DNA from: Streptomyces spinosisporus
GTDB lineage: Bacteria > Actinomycetota > Actinomycetes > Streptomycetales > Streptomycetaceae
DNA: 64,000 nucleotides
Assembly: GCF_022698145.1 (NCBI RefSeq)
Contig: NZ_JALDAX010000012.1
Location: 186,001 to 250,000, forward strand
Direction: 5' to 3'
The notes beneath the pieces were generated by a model. It was not told the origin of the DNA, searched no databases, and worked only from the letters and a program-made list of their open reading frames with translations. The position numbers and the translations under genes were made by a program. How positions within the stretch are numbered: the stretch's first letter is position 1; every line of letters starts with the position of its first letter. Shown piece after piece: positions 9,514 to 17,381 of the stretch.

Positions 9514-9740
9514 CGGTCCTCGCGTCTCGATCCCGGAAGCCTCCGGGGCGCTGGCGGGCCCGCAGGTCTGCCTGGGGTTGTCCTCCTCCAGCTCCGTAAC
9601 AAGCCGGAAATTTTAGTACGACGCTAGGTTCGCGACCTTGGATCGGCCACTCGGGAGGGCCGCTCGGAGACACCCGGAGACCGACACCGGCTCGCTGACC
9701 TCGCGCTTCTTCGGCGAAGGAGAGATGCCCCACACGACGA

Positions 9741-9774
9741 GTGAGGCCGTGACCCCGAGGGGTCACGGCCTCAC
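9741..9774 (-). terminator. strong hairpin downstream of tRNA-Leu
   Basis: A perfect inverted repeat, GTGAGGCCGTGACCCC (9741-9756), a two-base centre, and its exact complement (9759-9774). It lies eight bases after the 3' CCA of the leftward tRNA-Leu gene and is most simply its terminator. No long U tract follows, which is usual in Streptomyces. Confidence 0.75.
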
Positions 9775-9782
9775 TTCCGCTG

Positions 9783-9870
9783 TGGTGTCCGAGGGGGGAC
9801 TTGAACCCCCACGCCCGATAAAGGGCACTAGCACCTCAAGCTAGCGCGTCTGCCATTCCGCCACCCGGAC
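9783..9870 (-). tRNA. tRNA-Leu (anticodon GAG)
   Basis: The complement strand folds into a type II tRNA. The acceptor stem is GTCCGGG paired with CTCGGAC (one G-T pair), followed by discriminator A and an encoded CCA (9783-9785). The anticodon arm is CTAGC-TTGAGGT-GCTAG with anticodon GAG, reading CUC/CUU leucine codons. A long variable arm (GTGCCC...GGGC) and a T arm with GGTTCAAGTCC are present. The length of 85 nucleotides without CCA fits tRNA-Leu. It stands alone, with a strong hairpin just downstream. Confidence 0.97.
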
Positions 9871-10053
9871 AAGGTGTCTGTCGTGCGGGTTTGCCCGCCG
9901 CGACGTAGGAAACAGTACCAGGCTCCGGAGGGGGTCCCGGTCACCCCCTTCCGGCGTGAACGGCGTGTGACGGAGCGGGTCCGCTCTTGGGGTGCGACCG
10001 GGGGAGAGGGAGGATGAGGGGAACCACCAGCAGTGACAGCGGGAGGAAGCAGC

Positions 10054-11379
10054 GTGAGCGAGGCGGACACGGCGCGGGGCGTCACCGGCGAGGACGAGGT
10101 CGTGGACCTCTGCCGCGAGCTGATCCAGATCGACACCAGCAATTACGGCGACCACTCGGGTCCGGGTGAGCGCAAGGCGGCCGAGTACGTCGCCGGGAAG
10201 CTCGCCGAGGTGGGTCTCGAACCGGAGATCTTCGAGTCGCACCCGGGCCGGGCCTCCACCGTGGCCCGCATCGAGGGCGAGGACCCCTCGCGGCCCGCAC
10301 TTCTCATCCACGGCCACCTCGACGTCGTCCCGGCCAACGCCGACGACTGGACCCACCACCCCTTCTCCGGCGAGGTCGCCGACGGGTGCGTCTGGGGCCG
10401 CGGCGCCGTCGACATGAAGGACATGGACGCGATGACCCTCGCGGTCGTACGCGACCGGCTGCGCAGCGGGCGCCGGCCCCCGCGCGACATCGTCCTCGCC
10501 TTCCTCGCCGACGAGGAGGCGGGCGGCACATACGGCGCCAAGCACCTGGTCACCGAGCACCCCGGTCTCTTCGAGGGCGTCACCGAGGCGATCAGCGAAG
10601 TGGGCGGGTTCTCCTTCACGGTCAGCGAGCAGCGCCGGCTCTATCTGATCCAGACGGCCGAGAAGGGCATGCATTGGATGAAGCTGAAGGTGGCCGGCAC
10701 CGCGGGCCACGGCTCGATGATCCACCGGGACAACGCGATCACCGAACTGTCGGAGGCGGTCGCACGCCTCGGCCGGCACCGCTTCCCGGTCCGCGTCACC
10801 AAGACGACCCGCGCCTTCCTCGACGAACTCGGCGACGCGCTCGGCACCGAGCTGGACCCGGAGGACATGGAGGGGACCCTCGCCCGGCTCGGCGGCATCG
10901 CCAAGCTCATCGGGGCCACCCTGAGCAACACGGCCAACCCCACCCAGCTCGGCGCCGGCTACAAGGTCAACGTCATCCCCGGCGAGGCCACGGCGCACGT
11001 CGACGGGCGCTTCCTGCCGGGCTTCGAGGAGGAGTTCCTCGCCGACCTCGACACGATCCTCGGACCCAAGGTGCAGCGTGAGGACGTGCACGCCGACAAG
11101 GCCGTCGAGACGACCTTCGACGGGGCGCTGGTGGAGGCCATGCAGTCCGCGCTGGTGGCCGAGGACCCGGCCGCCAAGGCCATCCCGTACATGCTCTCCG
11201 GTGGCACGGACGCCAAGTCCTTCGACGACCTCGGCATCCGCGGCTTCGGCTTCGCCCCGCTCAAGCTGCCCCCCGAGCTGGACTTCGCGGGCATGTTCCA
11301 CGGCGTCGACGAGCGGGTGCCGGTCGACGGCCTGAAGTTCGGTGTGCGCGTCCTGGACCGGTTCATCGACGCGTCGTGA
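10054..11379 (+). CDS. M20 family metallo-hydrolase (dipeptidase/deacylase-like)
   Basis: The 441-residue product is a cytoplasmic zinc hydrolase of the M20/M25/M40 family, which includes ArgE, DapE and dipeptidases. Metal-site motifs are HGHLDVVP (H88, D90), WGRGAVDMKDMD (bridging D120) and the acidic pair in LADEEAGG (E154/E155). A distal SGGTDAKSF motif and a final FHGVDERV that supplies the last histidine are also present. I chose GTG 10054 because GGAGGAAG lies four bases before it; an in-frame GTG at 10033 lies ahead of that ribosome site and is less likely. Substrate cannot be told from sequence. It is monocistronic: tRNA-Leu lies divergently upstream and chpH follows after 162 bases. 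Confidence 0.88.
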   Translation: MSEADTARGVTGEDEVVDLCRELIQIDTSNYGDHSGPGERKAAEYVAGKLAEVGLEPEIFESHPGRASTVARIEGEDPSRPALLIHGHLDVVPANADDWTHHPFSGEVADGCVWGRGAVDMKDMDAMTLAVVRDRLRSGRRPPRDIVLAFLADEEAGGTYGAKHLVTEHPGLFEGVTEAISEVGGFSFTVSEQRRLYLIQTAEKGMHWMKLKVAGTAGHGSMIHRDNAITELSEAVARLGRHRFPVRVTKTTRAFLDELGDALGTELDPEDMEGTLARLGGIAKLIGATLSNTANPTQLGAGYKVNVIPGEATAHVDGRFLPGFEEEFLADLDTILGPKVQREDVHADKAVETTFDGALVEAMQSALVAEDPAAKAIPYMLSGGTDAKSFDDLGIRGFGFAPLKLPPELDFAGMFHGVDERVPVDGLKFGVRVLDRFIDAS

Positions 11380-11541
11380 CCGTCGCACATCGACGCTTCG
11401 TGACCTTCGTAATCGGCAGCGCGTACGGAGCGGCGCCGGGACGGGTGAATGCGACCATCAGGTCGTAGCTCCATTACTTCCTCCTCGTTACAGGTAATGC
11501 GATCAGCAACACGAGATCGCTTTTGCCAACAAGGAGGAATA

Positions 11542-11775
11542 ATGATCAAGAAGGTCGTCGCTGCTGCGGCTGCCACTGGTGGTCTGGTTCTCGCGGGTGC
11601 GGGCCTGGCTGTCGCCGACTCCGGTGCTCAGGGTGCCGCCGTGCACTCCCCGGGCGTCGTTTCCGGCAACGTCGTTCAGGTGCCCGTTCACGTCCCGGTG
11701 AACGTCTGCGGCAACACGGTCTCCGTGATCGGGCTGCTGAACCCCGCCTTCGGCAACACCTGCATCAACAAGTGA
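11542..11775 (+). CDS. chpH: short chaplin ChpH
   Basis: This is a 77-residue secreted protein. Residues 1-25 are a signal peptide with a KK n-region and an AVA cleavage site before DSG. The mature protein of about 52 residues is one chaplin domain with HSPGVVSGN, VVQVPVHVPVNVCGN and LLNPAFGN, and two cysteines (C56, C74) that form the domain disulfide. Chaplins assemble into amyloid fibrils that lower surface tension and coat aerial hyphae and spores with the rodlets. The sequence matches S. coelicolor ChpH closely as I remember it. The start is ATG 11542, preceded by AAGGAGGA; longer upstream frames lack a ribosome site. It lies directly before chpC, separated by its own strong terminator. 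Confidence 0.95.
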   Translation: MIKKVVAAAAATGGLVLAGAGLAVADSGAQGAAVHSPGVVSGNVVQVPVHVPVNVCGNTVSVIGLLNPAFGNTCINK

Positions 11776-11804
11776 CGTCGATCCGCTGAGGGTCGTTTCA
11801 CGCC

Positions 11805-11843
11805 GTCGGCTCCGGAGCGCACGCCATGCGCTCCGGAGCCGAC
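11805..11843 (+). terminator. chpH terminator
   Basis: A 17-bp perfect stem, GTCGGCTCCGGAGCGCA, with loop CGCCA and the exact complementary arm, 29 bases after the chpH stop. It separates the abundant short chaplin transcript from chpC. Confidence 0.85.
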
Positions 11844-11916
11844 CGGCCGTTGTCCCGGATTTCTTCGTGGAATTCGCAGGATTCCAGGTCAGGATCGAAG
11901 GCAGGAGAATTCAGCA

Positions 11917-12657
11917 ATGCGACAGGTCACCCGCAAGGGCCTGATGACCGTGGCGGCCGCGACCGGCGTGCTCGCCGCAGCAGGCGGCTACGCCCACGCC
12001 GACTCGGGCGCGAGCGGTTCCAGTTCCGACTCACCGGGCGTCCTGTCCGGCAACACGGTGCAGGTGCCCGTTCACGTCCCGGTGAACGTCTGCGGCAACA
12101 CGGTGGACGTCGTCGGGATCCTCAACCCGGCCATGGGCAACACGTGCGCCAACAAGAGCGACGGCGGCGACTCCACCGGCGGACACGGCGGCTCCCGGGC
12201 CGACGGACACGCCAGTGACTCGCCGGGTGTCGGCTCCGGCAACCACGTCCAGGTGCCGGTCGACGTCCCGGTGAACGTGTGCGGCAACAGCGTCGACGTC
12301 GTCGGCATCGGCAACCCCGCCAAGGACAACGACTGCACCAACAACGGCTCGGGCGGCGGGCACAAGACGCCTCCCGGTGACGACGAGACGACTCCGCCGG
12401 GCAACCCCGACCACCCGGGCAACCCCACGGAGCCCACTCACCCCGGCACCCCGAGCACGCCTCCCGGCAAGGGCGGCGAGACACCGGGCGACACGCACCC
12501 GAACCACCCGGGCACCCAGACGGTCACCCAGCCCAAGGGCTCCGCGCAGCTGGCGCACACCGGCAGCGACCTGCCGATGGGCGTCGTGCTCCCGGTGGGT
12601 GCGGGCGCGCTGCTGGCCGGAGCGGTCATGTACCGCAAGGCACGCGCTTCCGTATAA
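11917..12657 (+). CDS. chpC: long chaplin ChpC, sortase-anchored
   Basis: The 246-residue protein has a signal peptide (about 1-28, cut near AHA-DSG) and two chaplin domains, at 39-80 (cysteines C59, C77) and 101-142 (C122, C140). A Pro/Gly/Thr-rich wall-spanning linker (about 145-208) follows. It ends with the cell-wall sorting signal LAHTG (212-216), a hydrophobic segment and a basic tail YRKARASV. LAXTG is the motif recognised by class E sortases, so the protein should be attached to peptidoglycan and seed or anchor chaplin fibrils at the hyphal surface. The start is ATG 11917 behind GGCAGGAGAA. It follows chpH in the same direction, as chpC follows chpH in S. coelicolor. Confidence 0.94.
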   Translation: MRQVTRKGLMTVAAATGVLAAAGGYAHADSGASGSSSDSPGVLSGNTVQVPVHVPVNVCGNTVDVVGILNPAMGNTCANKSDGGDSTGGHGGSRADGHASDSPGVGSGNHVQVPVDVPVNVCGNSVDVVGIGNPAKDNDCTNNGSGGGHKTPPGDDETTPPGNPDHPGNPTEPTHPGTPSTPPGKGGETPGDTHPNHPGTQTVTQPKGSAQLAHTGSDLPMGVVLPVGAGALLAGAVMYRKARASV

Positions 12658-12727
12658 GGCGACGCTTCCGCACAAAGCGACACAGGCGCGGACGAAGCAC
12701 CGGAAACTTCCCCCGACGGTGCGCAGA

Positions 12728-12763
12728 ACGGAGCGGGCCCCGTGCTGGCGGGGCCCGCTCCGT
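12728..12763 (+). terminator. chpC terminator
   Basis: A 15-bp stem beginning ACGGAGCGGGCCCCG with a six-base loop, complement at 12749-12763, followed by TTC. It lies between chpC and the converging DUF5703 gene and may serve both. Confidence 0.8.
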
Positions 12764-12788
12764 TTCGGTCGTCCGTCCCGGCCTCAGC

Positions 12789-12977
12789 TCACCACGTGGC
12801 ACGCACCTGGCGGATGATCCGCCGTCGCAACCGCACCCTGCGGCTTCCGTCGCGCATCAGGCTCAGACGGTCCAACTCCCAGTGACCGTACTCGGCATGG
12901 TCCGTCAGCAGGCGTGTGGCGTCCTTGCGGGAAACCCCGCGCGGTACGTACACGTCGACAAATTCGTATTCCGGCAT
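12789..12977 (-). CDS. DUF5703 family small protein
   Basis: A 62-residue protein beginning MPEYEFVDVYVPRGVSRKDA and ending in a basic stretch RRRIIRQVRATW. This is the short, highly conserved actinobacterial family DUF5703; its function is unknown. It is soluble, with no cysteine cluster or membrane segment. The gene is divergent from the acidic protein gene at 13025, with only 47 bases between the starts, so the two share a promoter region. No good ribosome site precedes the ATG, so it may be translated leaderless, but I cannot define its -10 box. Confidence 0.8.
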   Translation of the reverse strand: MPEYEFVDVYVPRGVSRKDATRLLTDHAEYGHWELDRLSLMRDGSRRVRLRRRIIRQVRATW

Positions 12978-13011
12978 CGCATCTATTGTGCGGGCTGGGG
13001 CCCGGTACGGA

Positions 13012-13025
13012 TAGCGTCTGCACTA
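13012..13025 (+). promoter_or_regulatory. leaderless -10 element
   Basis: TAGCGT at 13012-13017 lies seven bases before the ATG at 13025 and no Shine-Dalgarno sequence is present, so transcription probably starts at the start codon. The -35 is not convincing. Confidence 0.45.
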
Positions 13026-13735
13026 TGTCTGATGCTGTGCAGCCCACCGCTGCCGAGGTACGCGCCGCCGCCGAGGCGGTCAAGACCGCGCTCGACCGCC
13101 ACCTGGCCGCGGTCGAACGCAGGTCCGGGGAGGACGACCCGGCCGTCTACGAGGCCTTCAACGAGCTCGCCGCGGCCGCCGAGACGTACGACGAGCTGCT
13201 CTACGACCGCTACGACGAGGTCACGCCCTTCGAGATCCCCGGTGCGGAGGACACACTGCCGCCGTACAAGGGTCCCGAGGAGCCGAACGCGCTGAGCGTG
13301 CTCATCCGCCGCGACTACGCCGTGGTGGAGCCGCAGCGGCTGCTGGCACAGGCGCAGCGCGTGGAGGCCGCGGACTCCGACGACGGCCGAGGCGCGGGCG
13401 CGGAGGCCTCCACGACGGTGCACGGCGCGCTGGGCATCCTCTTCGGCGAGTTCGAACCGGACGAGATCGCCTCGCGGCACAAGGAGTTCGGGCTGGAGGA
13501 GGGCGACTCCACGCTCTGGGTGACGGCGACGGACGAACCGGCCGAGCCCGGCGAGTGGCTGGAGGCGCCGTTCGACCAGATCGACCCGCAGCGGGTGGTG
13601 TGCCGCTTCGACGTCAGCGCGGTGTTCGACGAGGACCTCGACGACATCGGCCTCGACGACGACGAGGACGAGGTCGACCTCGACGACGACCTGGACGGCG
13701 ACGAGGACCTGGAACCGCTGGACGCGGAACGCTGA
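13025..13735 (+). CDS. conserved hypothetical protein with acidic tail
   Basis: This is a 236-residue soluble protein. The first 45 residues look helical (SDAVQPTAAEVRAAAEAVKT). A central part has VHGALGILFGEFEPDEIASR, and the last 35 residues are almost all Asp/Glu/Leu (DLDDIGLDDDEDEVDLDDDL). No catalytic motif, signal peptide or membrane segment is visible. I recognise it only as a conserved Streptomyces protein next to the DUF5703 gene. The start at ATG 13025 is chosen because of a -10-like TAGCGT seven bases before it; upstream in-frame codons would overlap the divergent gene. A strong terminator follows at 13777. Confidence 0.75.
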   Translation: MSDAVQPTAAEVRAAAEAVKTALDRHLAAVERRSGEDDPAVYEAFNELAAAAETYDELLYDRYDEVTPFEIPGAEDTLPPYKGPEEPNALSVLIRRDYAVVEPQRLLAQAQRVEAADSDDGRGAGAEASTTVHGALGILFGEFEPDEIASRHKEFGLEEGDSTLWVTATDEPAEPGEWLEAPFDQIDPQRVVCRFDVSAVFDEDLDDIGLDDDEDEVDLDDDLDGDEDLEPLDAER

Positions 13736-13776
13736 GGACCGCGGACACCGGGCCGTCACGTCACGGCCGGGACGGC

Positions 13777-13808
13777 GGCGGCCCCGGGGCGAGGACCCCG
13801 GGGCCGCC
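13777..13808 (+). terminator. terminator between converging genes
   Basis: GGCGGCCCCGGGG (13777-13789), loop CGAGGA, complementary arm CCCCGGGGCCGCC (13796-13808). It lies between the acidic-protein gene and the leftward RecD-like gene, and can act on both strands. Confidence 0.75.
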
Positions 13809-13838
13809 GTCGTCGTCCTGGGCTCGGTGAGGGCGGGG

Positions 13839-16286
13839 TCAGCCGGTGGCCGGTACCTGGGTCGCCAGCAGCAGGGGCAGGCGGGTGGTGCGGGGCTTGG
13901 CGACGACCTCGGCCACGGCTCTGGGGAGTGCCTGTTCGACGCCGTGGACCACGGACAGATGGCGGTCCGCTCTGCCGAACGCGGTGTAGATCCACGGGCG
14001 GCTCAGGGCGGGTACCGCGTCCCCGGGCAGCACCGCGACCACCGCGGGCCACCGGTCACCCACCGCCTGGTGCGCGGTCAGCGCCCATCCGTGCCGCACG
14101 GACTGCTCGACCCGCTCCTTCGCCACCACGACGGGCAGGCCCGAGCACGACAGATGCAGCCCGTCGGCGTCGGCCTTCACCACGGCGCCGGGGACCGTAC
14201 GCCCCGGTGCGGGGGAGTAGGCGATCCGGTCGCCGGGGTCGAAGCCGCCGAAGCGGCCGGGGCCGGGGTTGAGGCGTTCCTTCAGCGCCGCGTTGAGCGC
14301 CCGTGTGCCCGCTGCGCCACCGTGGCCCGGGGTGATCACCACGGTCTGCTCGGGGGGAACGCCGATCGCGCGCGGCACCGAGTCCGCGACGAGCTGCACG
14401 GTGCGGTGCACGGCCTCGCCCGCGTCCCGCACGGGGACGATGACGACCTCCTTGCCGGGTGCGTCGACCTGGCCCAGCTCGCCGATGCCGATGCCGGAGA
14501 CCAGCTCGCCGAGCGGCCCGGAGTCGGGCAGCCGGGAGGAGATCCGGGGGCAGATCCGCGCCGCCAGCAGGTCGGCGAACACCCGCCCGGGTCCGGCCGA
14601 CCACAGCACCGCCGGGTCGCCGGAGAGCACCAGCCGGGCACCGTCGGGCAGCGACTCGATGAGCAGGGCCGCCGTTTCGACGTCCAGCTGGGGTGCGTCC
14701 AGCACGACGAGGAGATCCAGGTCCAGCGCGCCGTCGGCATCCCGCCCGGGGCCCTCGACGCCGGAGAGCAGACCGGCGACGGTGGTGGCGCGGGAAGCGT
14801 CGCGGCCGTCGCTCCGGTGCCCCCGCCCGGCGCCCTCCTGCACGTGCCCGGAGTTGCCCTGACCCTGCCCGGCCCGGAGTGCCGCCGCGAACCGGTCGCG
14901 GCCGCCCGGGGTGTGCGTGGCCGCCCAGGCGCGCAGGCCGAGGCCTGCCGCGACCTCCAGCAGCGCCGCCGGCTCGGCCCGGGACGCCTCGCCTCCGGTG
15001 TGCAGCACCAGGCCGTGGCCGGCGACCGCGCGGACGAGTTCGGCGGTGGAGCCGTGCGCCGCGGCGGCCGCGCGCTCCCAGTCCTCGGCCGAACCGTCCT
15101 GCTTGGGCACGGAGTTGATCAGCCGGGCCAGACCGTCGGCCAGGCTCTCCTCCGCGAGGGCGTACCGCTCCAGGCCGATCAGGACGCGGACCGGGCGCTC
15201 CTCGGCCTCCTCGCCGTCCTCGGCCGGCTCCGGAGCCGGCGCGGTCGGGTCGAGGGCGTCCTGGAAGACCAGCGCCTCGCCCTCCGCGACGGCGCTCTGC
15301 ACGGCCGATTCCGCGTCGGGCACGGCCCGTTGGGCCAGCGCCGCGATGAGCGCGGACATCTCCAGGGCCGTGTGCCCGGCGAGGGCCGCCTGCTCCAGCA
15401 GCCAGCCCGTCAGCGCCCGGCCCCGCCGCTCGTCGTCCGGACGGCAGTCCGCGCCGAGCAGCGCCCGCGCGAAGCCGTCGGCCTGCTCCGGCCGTACGCC
15501 GCCGACGCGCAGCAGCAGCCACGGATCCGACCGCAACTGCTCGTCCGCACCCTCGCCGAGGGCCGCGGTGACCTGCGGTGCGAGTGCCTCCGGGGCGCCT
15601 CCGTCGGCCAGTACGCGTCCGACCGCGCCCACCGTCTCCGGGGCCGGAGCCGCGGCCGGTGCGGCGGGCGCGGGCTGCGGCCGGCGCACCGGCTCGGCCG
15701 TGGGGCGCCGGGGGGCGCGCTCGGGTTCGCCGAAGACGGTCGCCACGGGCTTCTGACCGCTCTCCACGGCCCGGACGGCGGCGAGCAGATCGGCCGCCTT
15801 CCCGCTGAGCTTCGCGCCACTGTCGATGGGCCCGCGCTTCTCGGCCTTGCGCCGCTCGATCCGCTCCCGCTCGATCCGCTGCGCCGCCAACTCGGCCTCG
15901 GCCTCGGACCGCTGAGCAGCACTCTCACCGTCGCCGTCGGAGGGCGACTGCCTGACGGGGTCCGCGTCAGCTCCCGCTGTCCCCGCGTCCGTCACGTCGT
16001 CGCGCGGGGCGCCGTGCACGCCCTCGCCGTGCGCGCCTTCGCCCGGTGCGGCGTCACCCGCCACCTCGCGCTGCGCGGCGGGGTCCGCGTCCGGTGTCGC
16101 CGTCCCTGTACCCGGCGCATCGCTGTCGGCCGGCCCGTCCTGCGCGGCGCGGCTCGCGGCCCTGCTGCCCGCCGCTCCGTCCCGCCCGGCGAGATCCGCG
16201 TCCGGTGCTGCCGTGCCCGTATCCGCCGCGCCCCGCGCCGCCACCCCCGGCTCGGTGTTCTCCGTGGTCTCCGGGTCCGTGCTCAC
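13839..16286 (-). CDS. RecD2-like helicase relative with degenerate ATPase motifs
   Basis: The 815-residue protein starts with a 150-residue Ala/Gly/Asp-rich disordered region and a charged helix (RIERERIERRKAEK). Residues 215-345 resemble the helix-hairpin-helix domains of RecD2. Residues 420-640 are a RecD-type helicase core: LVLSGDPAVL then SAGPGRVFADLL (about 553-574) matches the conserved GD-DQLPSVGPG block. The C-terminus (about 720-815) has the UvrD_C_2-like TAHQAVGDRWPAVVAVLP and YTAFGRADRHLSVV. The P-loop position reads VLHTGGEASRAEPAAL (427-442), with no GKT lysine, and Walker B reads VVLDAPQ without DE. It should therefore not hydrolyse ATP like RecD2. GTG 16286 overlaps the aldo/keto reductase stop by four bases (GTGA), so the two are coupled. 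Role unknown; perhaps a structural DNA-binding paralogue. Confidence 0.75.
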   Translation of the reverse strand: MSTDPETTENTEPGVAARGAADTGTAAPDADLAGRDGAAGSRAASRAAQDGPADSDAPGTGTATPDADPAAQREVAGDAAPGEGAHGEGVHGAPRDDVTDAGTAGADADPVRQSPSDGDGESAAQRSEAEAELAAQRIERERIERRKAEKRGPIDSGAKLSGKAADLLAAVRAVESGQKPVATVFGEPERAPRRPTAEPVRRPQPAPAAPAAAPAPETVGAVGRVLADGGAPEALAPQVTAALGEGADEQLRSDPWLLLRVGGVRPEQADGFARALLGADCRPDDERRGRALTGWLLEQAALAGHTALEMSALIAALAQRAVPDAESAVQSAVAEGEALVFQDALDPTAPAPEPAEDGEEAEERPVRVLIGLERYALAEESLADGLARLINSVPKQDGSAEDWERAAAAAHGSTAELVRAVAGHGLVLHTGGEASRAEPAALLEVAAGLGLRAWAATHTPGGRDRFAAALRAGQGQGNSGHVQEGAGRGHRSDGRDASRATTVAGLLSGVEGPGRDADGALDLDLLVVLDAPQLDVETAALLIESLPDGARLVLSGDPAVLWSAGPGRVFADLLAARICPRISSRLPDSGPLGELVSGIGIGELGQVDAPGKEVVIVPVRDAGEAVHRTVQLVADSVPRAIGVPPEQTVVITPGHGGAAGTRALNAALKERLNPGPGRFGGFDPGDRIAYSPAPGRTVPGAVVKADADGLHLSCSGLPVVVAKERVEQSVRHGWALTAHQAVGDRWPAVVAVLPGDAVPALSRPWIYTAFGRADRHLSVVHGVEQALPRAVAEVVAKPRTTRLPLLLATQVPATG

Positions 16287-17269
16287 AGCGTGCTCCAGTC
16301 GTGATCGGGATAGCGGTGCACGGGCGCCGACACATCGTCGAGAGCCCGGCAGATCTCGTCAGGAAGACTAAGCGTCTCCACTGACAATGCCGCCGTGAGC
16401 TGCTGCGCGTTGCGCGGGCCGATGATGGGGGCGGTCACGCCGGGCCGGTCCCGGATCCAGGCGAGGGCGACCTGAAGGGGCGTCACCGCGAGCCCGTCCG
16501 CCGCGGTCTGCACGGCGTCCACGATGCGGCTCGCCGTGTCGTCGAGGTACGGCGCCACGAAGGGCGCCAGGTGTTCCGAGGCGCCGCGCGAGTCGGCGGG
16601 AGTGGTGTCGCCCCGGTACTTGGCCGTCAGGACCCCGCGGCCCAGCGGCGAGGACGGCAGCAGCCCGACACCCAGGTCCAGCGCCGCCGGCAGCACCTCG
16701 CGCTCCACGCCGCGCTGCAGCAGTGAGTACTCCATCTGCGAACTGGCCAGTCTCGTACGCGTACCGGGCGCCGCGAGCTGCCAGGTCGCGGCCTTGGCGA
16801 GCTGCCAGCCGCAGAAGTTGGAGACTCCGGCATACCGTGCGCGCCCGCTGCTGACCGCGACGTCGAGGGCGTGCAGGGTCTCGTCGAGCGGGGTGTACGG
16901 GTCGTAGGCGTGGATGTGCCACACGTCGACGTAGTCCGTGCCGAGCCGGGCGAGCGAGGCGTCCAGCGCGGAGAGCAGATGCCCGCGCGAGCCGTCGACG
17001 CGGCGGTCCGGGTCGGGCACACTGCCGGCCTTGGTCGAGATCACCAGATCCCGGCGCGGGACCAGGCCTTCTATGAGGCGTCCGAGCAGATACTCGGCCT
17101 CCCCGTCGCCGTACACGTCCGCCGTGTCGACGAGGTTGCCGCCCGCTTCCCAGAACGACTTCAAGAGGTCCGCGGCGTCGTGTTCGTCGGTGTCCCTGCC
17201 CCAGGTGAGGGTGCCGAGTCCGATACGGGACACGCGAAGACCGGTACGGCCGAGATGCCTCTGCTCCAT
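16283..17269 (-). CDS. aldo/keto reductase
   Basis: This is a 328-residue NADPH-dependent oxidoreductase of the aldo/keto reductase superfamily, with a TIM barrel. The start MEQRHLGRTGLRVSRIGLGT is typical for the family. Catalytic residues are D and Y in LVDTADVYGDGEAE, K in VISTKAG and H in DVWHIHAYD. The C-terminal GPRNAQQLTAAL part fits the cofactor-binding loop. ATG 17269 is preferred over a GTG 21 codons upstream because the family begins with this methionine. The substrate is unknown. Its stop overlaps the start of the RecD-like gene. It is divergent from the F420-type oxidoreductase 112 bases away. Confidence 0.9.
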   Translation of the reverse strand: MEQRHLGRTGLRVSRIGLGTLTWGRDTDEHDAADLLKSFWEAGGNLVDTADVYGDGEAEYLLGRLIEGLVPRRDLVISTKAGSVPDPDRRVDGSRGHLLSALDASLARLGTDYVDVWHIHAYDPYTPLDETLHALDVAVSSGRARYAGVSNFCGWQLAKAATWQLAAPGTRTRLASSQMEYSLLQRGVEREVLPAALDLGVGLLPSSPLGRGVLTAKYRGDTTPADSRGASEHLAPFVAPYLDDTASRIVDAVQTAADGLAVTPLQVALAWIRDRPGVTAPIIGPRNAQQLTAALSVETLSLPDEICRALDDVSAPVHRYPDHDWSTL

Positions 17270-17381
17270 GAACGCCGAGATTACTGGCCTGAACCTGTGG
17301 CGTGGGGGCCTGTGGACAACCAGTTTTCTCACGCTAGGGTCTGCGGAACAGGCACGTTACTGATCGGTAAGGGGAAACGGC

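Noticed and set aside
5608..9627. A 1339-codon open frame on the plus strand opposite the NRPS gene.
   Set aside because: Its composition is Arg/Pro/Gln/His rich with no domain, which is the usual shadow of a high-GC gene; the minus-strand frame has clear A and T domain motifs.
9741..9870. tRNA-Leu as an integration (att) site for a mobile element.
   Set aside because: No integrase, direct repeat of the tRNA 3' end or foreign genes lie nearby.
13827..16304. An 825-codon plus-strand frame opposite the RecD-like gene.
   Set aside because: It has repetitive Arg/Gly/Ala composition and no ribosome site; the minus strand has helicase-family blocks and coupling to the upstream gene.
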